Below are positions 1-7,198 of a stretch of DNA of 37,884 bases, piece by piece. This DNA comes from JALYXS01 sp051003795 (lineage in GTDB: Bacteria; Acidobacteriota; Terriglobia; Bryobacterales; Bryobacteraceae). Location: NCBI GenBank assembly GCA_051003795.1, contig JBPCKZ010000172.1, positions 1 to 37,884 on the forward strand, given 5' to 3'. A program made the position numbers and the translations under genes. The notes below the pieces were generated by a model. That model was not told the DNA's origin and made no database searches. It was given only the letters and a program-made list of their open reading frames with translations. Numbering within the stretch: the stretch's first letter is position 1; every line of letters starts with the position of its first letter.

Positions 1-199
1 TGGAGAGAGATGCAATCAGCAATTCTTCCGGGTTATAGCGCGAATGGTCGCCGCGAAACGCCGGATCGGACGAACCCAGGATGGGGCCGCGCTTGCCAAT
101 CGCGTTGACTTCATGGTCGCGGCTGTATGAGCGGTAATCGCGCGTGCCGGTCCCGGTGTTGCCGGTCCAAGTGGTGGTAATCTCGAACTGGTGCTCCAC
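1..199 (-). CDS. OsmC-like protein, 3' end cut by the window
   Basis: Only the first 66 codons are present. The minus-strand frame reads an OsmC-like N-terminus: a short beta strand with TTTWTGNTGTGT, then RDYRSYSRDH, then GSSDPAFRGDHSRYNPEELL. This fits the subgroup of OsmC proteins with an 'SSDPAFRGD...NPEELL' motif just before the first catalytic Cys, which lies outside the window. OsmC/Ohr proteins are thiol peroxidases that reduce organic hydroperoxides. I placed the start at the GTG whose first base is 199. An in-frame TTG two codons upstream, and another further upstream, are also possible. A GGGAGGA stretch lies further upstream than is ideal for any of them. The gene is divergent from the sirB-like gene and the short space between them must hold both promoters. 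The family call is recognition by eye; the catalytic residues cannot be checked. Confidence 0.72.
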   Translation of the reverse strand, partial: MEHQFEITTTWTGNTGTGTRDYRSYSRDHEVNAIGKRGPILGSSDPAFRGDHSRYNPEELLIASLS

Positions 200-254
200 G
201 GCCAAGCGAGCCAAGCGGCCAGTGTAACATCCTCCCAACCCATACAATAAGAGC

Positions 255-626
255 GTGGAAACGGGAATTGTGGTGTTTGCGCACGGATCGAGCGTCGCGT
301 CGGCCAACGACGCGGTCCGGGAGATCGCCGCGCGAGCCAATTTCCCGCTGTTTGAAACCGCATTTCTCGAATCCGCCGAGCCGAATCTCGCGGAAGCGGT
401 TCGCCGGCTCACCGGGCGCGGCGCTTCTCGAATCCTGGTGATTCCTTATTTTCTGACCCTCGGCCTGCACCTCCAGCGCGACCTCCCCGCCATCGTGCAC
501 GAGCTCTCGAACATCTATAAGGGCATGGAAATTCGCATCGCGCCGCCCCTCGACGGACACCCGGCGTTGAGCGGCATTTTGCTGGATCGCGCCCGGGAGG
601 CCTTGAGCGAAGGAGGCTGGCAGTGA
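255..626 (+). CDS. CbiX/SirB-type sirohydrochlorin chelatase
   Basis: This 123-residue single-domain protein resembles the short CbiX/SirB chelatases, which insert Fe2+ (or Co2+) into sirohydrochlorin at the last step of siroheme (or early anaerobic cobalamin) synthesis. It has the N-terminal strand ending in AHGS (His10) and the conserved PYFLTLGLHLQRDLP segment with His72, which matches the second metal-binding His of the family. The start is a GTG. The stop overlaps the next gene's start as GTGA, so the two are probably translated together. Siroheme serves sulfite and nitrite reductases, and coupling to a flavin reductase-like electron donor is consistent with that, though no such reductase is in the window. 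Fe versus Co specificity cannot be read from the sequence. Confidence 0.85.
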   Translation: METGIVVFAHGSSVASANDAVREIAARANFPLFETAFLESAEPNLAEAVRRLTGRGASRILVIPYFLTLGLHLQRDLPAIVHELSNIYKGMEIRIAPPLDGHPALSGILLDRAREALSEGGWQ

Positions 627-1312
627 AAGCCCGCCTGGTCGGTTGGCGGGAAATCGCCCCGTTCACCCGCAATTTCGTTTTCGAAGTCCCGGATTCCGAC
701 CGCCTTGCCTTCGTTCCCGGCCAATTCCTTTCCTTTATCGCCGAGATCAACGAAAAAGAGATCACCCGAGCCTATTCCGTGGCTTCTCCTCCCAACGGAA
801 ACCGTTTTGAGATCTGTCTCAATCGGGTCGAGGACGGACTTTTCTCGCCGCACCTGTTCGATCTGAAGCCGGGCGATCTGCTGGAGTTCAGAGGCCCCTA
901 CGGCGCGTTTCATTTCCGCAATCCCGTGGGAGATTCGATTCTGGTGGCGACCGGGACGGGGATCACGCCTTTCCGCTCGATGCTCCACGCCCAGCTTCCG
1001 GTGGATAATAGCCATCGTTTCACGCTGATTTTCGGGGTACGCCACGAACACGGCTTGCTGTACCGCGATGAACTTGAGGGGCTCGAGCGCAATTACTCGA
1101 ACTTTCGATTTCTGCCGACGCTGACCCGTCCCGGAGCGAACTGGGCAGGCCGGACCGGTCGCGTTCAGGGGCATCTCATTGATTGTATTCAGGATAACCG
1201 GGAGATCGACATTTATGTCTGCGGCATGAAGGAAATGGTCGATGAAACACGTACCTTGCTCAAGTCGATCGGATTCGAACGAAAGCGGATCATTTTTGAA
1301 AAATACGATTGA
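623..1312 (+). CDS. Ferredoxin/flavodoxin-NADP+ reductase-like flavoprotein
   Basis: This 229-residue protein has the two-domain FNR fold. The N-terminal FAD-binding barrel carries RAYSVAS (residues 49-55), the RxYS motif that binds flavin. The NAD(P)-binding domain follows with GTGITPFRSM around residue 113 and the CGMKEMV motif near the C-terminus, where the Cys-Gly pair approaches the hydride-transfer site. Such enzymes move electrons between NADPH and ferredoxin or flavodoxin. There is no 2Fe-2S Cys cluster, so it is not a ferredoxin-fused oxygenase reductase. The start is a GTG overlapping the stop of the chelatase gene by 4 bp, which implies translational coupling. It ends 20 bp before the dnaK promoter, with no obvious terminator between. 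Confidence 0.82.
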   Translation: MKARLVGWREIAPFTRNFVFEVPDSDRLAFVPGQFLSFIAEINEKEITRAYSVASPPNGNRFEICLNRVEDGLFSPHLFDLKPGDLLEFRGPYGAFHFRNPVGDSILVATGTGITPFRSMLHAQLPVDNSHRFTLIFGVRHEHGLLYRDELEGLERNYSNFRFLPTLTRPGANWAGRTGRVQGHLIDCIQDNREIDIYVCGMKEMVDETRTLLKSIGFERKRIIFEKYD

Positions 1313-1332
1313 TCTCGCACCCAACAAAAAAC

Positions 1333-1361
1333 TTGACACAAGTGCACTAATATTTCATAAT
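1333..1361 (+). promoter_or_regulatory. Vegetative-type promoter of dnaK with overlapping palindrome
   Basis: A perfect -35 TTGACA (1333-1338) is followed by exactly 17 bp and then CATAAT (1356-1361), one base off the -10 consensus. Nothing else between the reductase gene and dnaK looks as good. The -35 lies inside a hyphenated palindrome, ACTTG-ACA-CAAGT (1331-1343), and a second small palindrome, AGTGCACT (1341-1348), sits in the spacer. HspR binds HAIR sites (CTTGAGT-N7-ACTCAAG). Here CTTGACA-N7-ACTAATA keeps only part of that pattern, so HspR control is plausible from context but weakly supported by the site itself. Confidence 0.75.
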
Positions 1362-1426
1362 CGTAATGAACTAACGCGTAGGGCCATGAGGCGGCGCGTT
1401 CAAGCAATCCTTAGGAGGCTCAAACA

Positions 1427-3391
<1,965 letters not shown>

Positions 3392-3407
3392 TTAGCGGAA
3401 AACAGGT

Positions 3408-3445
3408 GGGCAGGAGCTCGGAAACGGGTTCCTGCCCCGCTTTTT
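3408..3445 (+). terminator. Terminator-like hairpin between dnaK and dnaJ
   Basis: GGGCAGGA (3408-3415) pairs perfectly with TCCTGCCC (3430-3437) around a 14-nt loop. After a CGC spacer comes a run of five T (3441-3445), directly followed by the dnaJ ATG. It looks like a moderate intrinsic terminator or a read-through attenuator that would lower dnaJ expression relative to dnaK. The 3-nt spacer and long loop make it weaker than a textbook case. Confidence 0.6.
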
Positions 3446-4648
3446 ATGCCCTCTTCACCCAAGCACGATTATTACGAGACTCTGAAGGTAGCGAAGAACG
3501 CATCGCAGGACGATATTCGCAAGTCTTACAGGAAGCTGGCGCGCAAGTTTCATCCGGACCTGAATCCGGGCGACAAGGCGGCCGAGGACCGCTTCAAGAA
3601 CGTGCAGGAAGCGTATGACGTGCTGAGCGAGCCGAAGAAGCGCGAGATGTACGACCAGGTGGGTTTCTATTCGGAAAACGGAGGCTACCCGGGCAACGGG
3701 AGTCCAGGCCGGGGTCCGCAGCAACCCCCGCCGAACATGAATTTCGACGGGTTTGATTTCGAGCAGTTCATTCACAGCCAGGGTTCCAAGACTCGTCAAA
3801 GCGAGCGGACCGAAAGCGGCGGAGCCTTTCGCGACATATTTTCGAAAATCTTCGAGGGCGGCGGAGCACCCGAGCACGAACACGAGCCGGAGAAAGGCTC
3901 GGATCTCGAATACGCCCTCAACATCGATTTTTGGCAGGCGATCCGCGGAACGCAGGCGCGCATCAACGTCACGCGGCATGAGGTTTGCGGGACGTGCCAT
4001 GGCACTGGGGCCTCGGGCGGCGGTTCGGTGAGCTGCCCGCAATGCAACGGCACCGGATCGGTTTCGCAGATGGCGGGCGCGATGAAGTTCAATTTGACCT
4101 GTCCCAAGTGCGGCGGCAAGGGCCGGCTGCGCAACGCCTGTCCAACATGCCACGGCGACGGGCGCATTGCCCGGACGGAGATGGTGGAAATCCGCATTCC
4201 CGCCGGGGCCCAGGGCGGATCGCGGCTGCGCGTTCCCGGCAAGGGCAACGCGGGCACGCATGGCGCGCCTTCGGGCGATCTCTACATCACCACGCGTGTC
4301 GAGGATCATCCGTTCTTTAAGCGCGATGGCGACACCATCCATATCCGAGTGCCGATTACGGTGACCGAAGCGGGGCTGGGATCGAAGATCGAGGTTCCGA
4401 CCATCGATGGCCGCGCGCTGTTGAAGATCCCGCCGGGAACGCAAAACGGCCAGAAGTTCCGCTTGCGCGAGAAGGGTGTTTTGAACGCGCGCAAGAATCA
4501 ACGCGCCGATCAGATTGTCGAAGTGGCCGTGCAGGCGCCCAAGGTGCAGGACGAGCGCACCAAGGAGATCCTGCGCGAGTTGGCCCAATTGCATCCCGAA
4601 GATCCGCGCGAAGAGTTGTGGGCGCAAGGCAGGGAGGCGAGCGCATGA
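3446..4648 (+). CDS. dnaJ: Chaperone protein DnaJ (type I Hsp40)
   Basis: This 400-residue co-chaperone has all DnaJ modules. The J domain has the HPD motif at residues 36-38, which stimulates DnaK ATPase. A Gly/Pro-rich linker follows at about 75-145. Four complete CxxCxGxG zinc-finger repeats lie at about 181-188, 197-204, 219-226 and 232-239, and a C-terminal substrate-binding domain completes it. The J domain begins almost at the first Met, so the ATG at 3446 must be the start. No Shine-Dalgarno sequence precedes it, because the upstream bases are the T-run of a hairpin. Its stop overlaps the hspR start as ATGA. Some acidobacterial and actinobacterial genomes carry a second, CbpA-like DnaJ with fewer fingers; this one has all four. 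Confidence 0.96.
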   Translation: MPSSPKHDYYETLKVAKNASQDDIRKSYRKLARKFHPDLNPGDKAAEDRFKNVQEAYDVLSEPKKREMYDQVGFYSENGGYPGNGSPGRGPQQPPPNMNFDGFDFEQFIHSQGSKTRQSERTESGGAFRDIFSKIFEGGGAPEHEHEPEKGSDLEYALNIDFWQAIRGTQARINVTRHEVCGTCHGTGASGGGSVSCPQCNGTGSVSQMAGAMKFNLTCPKCGGKGRLRNACPTCHGDGRIARTEMVEIRIPAGAQGGSRLRVPGKGNAGTHGAPSGDLYITTRVEDHPFFKRDGDTIHIRVPITVTEAGLGSKIEVPTIDGRALLKIPPGTQNGQKFRLREKGVLNARKNQRADQIVEVAVQAPKVQDERTKEILRELAQLHPEDPREELWAQGREASA

Positions 4649-5019
4649 GGAGCAAATCGAAAGCCGCTTACATGATCTCCTCGGTTGCCGAGCAGTATGA
4701 GATTCATCCGCAGACGCTGCGGCTGTACGAGCGGGAAGGCTTATTGAAACCTTCGCGGAGCGATGGGAATACGCGTCTCTATACCGACGCGGACCTCGAG
4801 CGCCTCGAGGTGATTCTGCACCTCACGCGCGATTTGGGCGTGAATCTGGCGGGTGTCGAGATCATTCTCAATATGCGCGAGAAGATGTCCGAAATGCAGC
4901 TTCAGATCGAGGATTTCGTGATGACGCTGAACCGCGAGCTGTCGTCGCGCCCGAGAGCGGGCGAACCGCAAGGACGGACCTCGTTGATTCCCGTGGCGCA
5001 TTTCTCGAAGCGAACATAG
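4645..5019 (+). CDS. hspR: MerR-family heat-shock repressor HspR
   Basis: This 124-residue regulator starts with a MerR-type winged helix-turn-helix: YMISSVAEQYEIHPQTLRLYEREGLL-type sequence, then a TRLYTDADLERLEVI wing/helix. The segment GVNLAGVEIIL is characteristic of HspR and differs from metal-sensing MerR proteins; no C-terminal Cys sensor is present. HspR represses the dnaK operon by binding HAIR sites and uses DnaK as co-repressor. I chose the ATG at 4645, which overlaps the dnaJ stop (ATGA) and has AGGGAGG 7 nt upstream. A longer in-frame start at 4618 would lie inside dnaJ. Position after dnaK-dnaJ matches the known HspR arrangement of actinobacteria and acidobacteria. The protein ends in a basic, low-complexity tail. 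Confidence 0.93.
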   Translation: MRSKSKAAYMISSVAEQYEIHPQTLRLYEREGLLKPSRSDGNTRLYTDADLERLEVILHLTRDLGVNLAGVEIILNMREKMSEMQLQIEDFVMTLNRELSSRPRAGEPQGRTSLIPVAHFSKRT

Positions 5020-5045
5020 GCGGCCTAAAGCAATCAAAAATATTT

Positions 5046-5072
5046 CTGGCACTCTCCCCCTTACTGTGCTAA
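5046..5072 (+). promoter_or_regulatory. Degenerate CIRCE operator upstream of groES
   Basis: The site reads CTGGCACTC-N9-CTGTGCTAA. The CIRCE consensus bound by HrcA is TTAGCACTC-N9-GAGTGCTAA. Each arm matches 7 of 9 positions, the conserved cores GCACTC and GTGCTAA are intact, and the spacer is exactly 9 bp. It lies 76 bp upstream of the groES ATG, where CIRCE normally sits. No such site is seen upstream of dnaK. No hrcA is in the window. I saw no convincing -35/-10 pair around it. Confidence 0.75.
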
Positions 5073-5123
5073 TCCTTAAGTACGGGATTTAACATTAACA
5101 AACGTCCCGCCTAGTAGATCCAA

Positions 5124-5138
5124 GAGCCCCGGAGGCTC
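5124..5138 (+). promoter_or_regulatory. Small hairpin holding the groES ribosome binding site
   Basis: GAGCC-CCGGA-GGCTC could form a 5-bp stem whose loop and 3' arm contain the Shine-Dalgarno GGAGG of groES. The dnaK leader shares the string GGAGGCTCAAA before its start codon. A heat-melted ribosome binding site is possible, but a 5-bp stem is short and this is only a suggestion. Confidence 0.35.
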
Positions 5139-5147
5139 AAAAACAAC

Positions 5148-5465
5148 ATGAAAATCCGTCCGTTATACGACCGCGTGGTCGTGAAGCGCGTCGAGGATAC
5201 CACCACCATGCAAGGTGGCCTATATATCCCCGATTCCGCAAAAGAAAAGCCGCAGGAAGGCGAAGTCGTGGCCATCGGCAAAGGCAAACGCTTGGAAGAT
5301 GGCACTCTGGTCGCGCTCGATGTCCAAGTCGGCGACCGCATTCTCTTCGGCAAGTATTCCGGCAGCGATATCAAGCTGGATAACGAAGAGTACATGATCA
5401 TGAAAGAAGACGAGATCCTCGGCATCCTGGACAAACAGCCGGCGGCCAAGAAAAAGGCGAGCTAA
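5148..5465 (+). CDS. groES: Co-chaperonin GroES
   Basis: This 105-residue Hsp10 begins MKIRPLYDRVVVKR, the usual GroES strand. The mobile loop region around residues 17-35 (EDTTTMQGGLYIPDSAKEKP) contains the GG-(I/L)-(Y/V)-(I/L)-P-type contact that docks on GroEL. It is slightly longer than usual because of a Lys-rich tail, QPAAKKKAS. It caps the GroEL chamber during folding. The start has GGAGG at 5131-5135, with a long spacer of 12 nt. The groEL start follows 4 nt after the stop, so the two form a classic bicistron. Confidence 0.97.
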   Translation: MKIRPLYDRVVVKRVEDTTTMQGGLYIPDSAKEKPQEGEVVAIGKGKRLEDGTLVALDVQVGDRILFGKYSGSDIKLDNEEYMIMKEDEILGILDKQPAAKKKAS

Positions 5466-5469
5466 CGAT

Positions 5470-7110
5470 ATGGCAAAACACATTATTTACGCGGACAACT
5501 CACGCCAGGCGATCCTGCGCGGAGTGAATCAACTGGCCGATGCCGTGAAGGTTACGCTCGGGCCGAAGGGGCGCAACGTCGTACTCGAGAAAAAGTTCGG
5601 CGGCCCCACCATCACCAAAGATGGCGTAACCGTGGCGAAAGAAATCGAGCTCAAAGATCCGCTTGAAAATATGGGCGCGCAGATGGTGCGCGAGGTGGCG
5701 TCGAAGACGTCCGACGTGGCCGGCGACGGCACGACGACGGCTACGATTTTGGCCCAGGCGATTTTCCGCGAGGGCGTAAAGGCCGTGACTTCGGGCGCGA
5801 ACCCGATGGCCATGAAGCGCGGGATCGACAAAGCCGTCGAGATCGCCGTGAAGGCGGTTCAGGCGATGTCGAAGCCGGTCTCGGGCGACATGATCGCGCA
5901 GGTTGGCACTATCTCGGCGAACAGCGACCATACCATCGGCGGCATTATCGCCGAGGCGATGCAAAAAGTCGGCAAAGACGGCGTGATCACGGTCGAGGAG
6001 TCCAAGACCATGGTTACGGAGTTGAATTTCGTCGAAGGCATGCAGTTCGACCGCGGATACCTCTCTCCGTACTTCGTGACGGACGCGGAGCGGATGGAAG
6101 TGGTTCTCGAAGACCCCTACATCCTGATCCATGAGAAGAAAATCGCGAACATGAAGGACATCCTGCCGCTGCTCGAACAGATCGCGCGCGCCGGCAAGCC
6201 GCTCCTCATCATCGCGGAAGAAGTGGAAGGCGAAGCGCTCGCGACCCTCGTGGTCAACAAGCTGCGCGGCACACTGAACGTTTGCGCGGTGAAGGCTCCG
6301 GGCTTCGGGGATCGCCGCAAGGCCATGATGGAAGACATCGGCATCCTGACGGCGGGCAAGTCGATCATGGAGGAGACCGGGATCAAGCTCGAGGGCGTGA
6401 AGCTCGAGGATCTCGGGCGGGCAAAGCGGGTCACGATCGATAAGGACAACACGACGATCGTCGATGGCGCGGGCGCCGCGAAGTCGATCGAAGGCCGCAT
6501 CAAACAATTGCGGACTCAGATCGACGAGACCACTTCGGATTACGACCGCGAGAAGCTGCAGGAGCGGTTGGCGAAACTGGCGGGCGGCGTGGCGATCATC
6601 AAGGTCGGCGCGGCTACCAAGACGGAGATGAAGGAAAAGAAGGCCCGCGTGGAAGACGCTCTGCATGCGACGCGCGCGGCGGTCGAAGAAGGCATCGTTC
6701 CCGGCGGCGGCGTCGCGCTGTTGCGCGCGGCGAAGGAACTGCACGGGCACAAGCTCGAAGGCGATGAGCAGTTCGGCCTCAACATCATCCGGCGCGCTTG
6801 CGAAGAGCCGCTCCGGCAGATCGTGCAGAATTCGGGCGACGAAGGCGCGATCGTGGTGGAGAAGGTCCGGGCGAGCGACAATCCGAATTTCGGCTACAAC
6901 GCCGCGACGGATAAGTACGAGGACCTGATCGCGGCCGGCGTAATCGATCCGACCAAGGTCACCCGCACCGCATTGCAGAACGCCGCGTCGATCGCATCCT
7001 TGATGCTGACGACCGAGGCCATGATTTGCGACATTCCCGAGAAGGAGACGGCTCCGGCGGGCGGTGGCGGCCACGGGCCCGAAGGCATGGGCGGGATGGG
7101 CGGCTACTAG
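5470..7110 (+). CDS. groEL: Chaperonin GroEL (Hsp60)
   Basis: This 546-residue chaperonin is full length. The N-terminus has LGPKGRNVVLEK and the ATP-binding GDGTTTATILAQ. The apical domain is intact and the equatorial domain contains the chaperonin signature around AAVEEGIVPGGGVALL (about residue 405). The tail is Gly/Met-rich, GGMGGY, a short version of the GGM tail. GroEL folds proteins inside a double ring capped by GroES. The residue after the start is Ala (MAKHIIYADNS), normal for the family. The 3' end, including the stop codon, is tandemly duplicated in imperfect form (7101-7129). Confidence 0.98.
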   Translation: MAKHIIYADNSRQAILRGVNQLADAVKVTLGPKGRNVVLEKKFGGPTITKDGVTVAKEIELKDPLENMGAQMVREVASKTSDVAGDGTTTATILAQAIFREGVKAVTSGANPMAMKRGIDKAVEIAVKAVQAMSKPVSGDMIAQVGTISANSDHTIGGIIAEAMQKVGKDGVITVEESKTMVTELNFVEGMQFDRGYLSPYFVTDAERMEVVLEDPYILIHEKKIANMKDILPLLEQIARAGKPLLIIAEEVEGEALATLVVNKLRGTLNVCAVKAPGFGDRRKAMMEDIGILTAGKSIMEETGIKLEGVKLEDLGRAKRVTIDKDNTTIVDGAGAAKSIEGRIKQLRTQIDETTSDYDREKLQERLAKLAGGVAIIKVGAATKTEMKEKKARVEDALHATRAAVEEGIVPGGGVALLRAAKELHGHKLEGDEQFGLNIIRRACEEPLRQIVQNSGDEGAIVVEKVRASDNPNFGYNAATDKYEDLIAAGVIDPTKVTRTALQNAASIASLMLTTEAMICDIPEKETAPAGGGGHGPEGMGGMGGY

Positions 7111-7129
7111 AGCGCGGCTACTAAGAGCG
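7101..7129 (+). repeat. Imperfect tandem duplication of the groEL 3' end
   Basis: CGGCTACTAGAGCG (7101-7114) is followed at once by CGGCTACTAAGAGCG (7115-7129). The two copies differ by one inserted A. The first copy contains the groEL TAG stop. The second copy would also carry a stop, TAA, in its own frame, so it looks like a recent slippage duplication. Confidence 0.8.
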
Positions 7130-7137
7130 TCAAATCG

Positions 7138-7159
7138 GCGGGGTGGGCGGCCGCCCCGC
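7138..7159. repeat. GC-rich inverted repeat between convergent groEL and addB-like genes
   Basis: GCGGGG (7138-7143) pairs with CCCCGC (7154-7159), and the loop holds half of the 12-bp palindrome GGGCGGCCGCCC (7145-7156). It could fold in RNA from either strand and may serve as a shared terminator. There is no T-run on either side, so it is not called an intrinsic terminator. Confidence 0.4.
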
Positions 7160-7170
7160 GGAACTTCACT

Positions 7171-7198
7171 TTACTCTCCCGAGACTTACTCTCCCGAG
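7171..7198 (-). repeat. Tandem duplication of the addB-like 3' end
   Basis: TTACTCTCCCGAG occurs at 7171-7183 and again at 7186-7198, as a 15-bp tandem unit. On the minus strand it contains the last codons and TAA stop of the addB-like gene. The duplication is in frame, so the second stop lies exactly 15 bp downstream of the first. Confidence 0.8.

Noticed and set aside
5500..7074. 524-residue open frame antisense to groEL
   Set aside because: Same reason: shadow of a strongly coding GC-rich gene with no domain of its own.
7138..7159. Intrinsic terminator of groEL
   Set aside because: The stem is GC-rich but no T-run follows on either strand.
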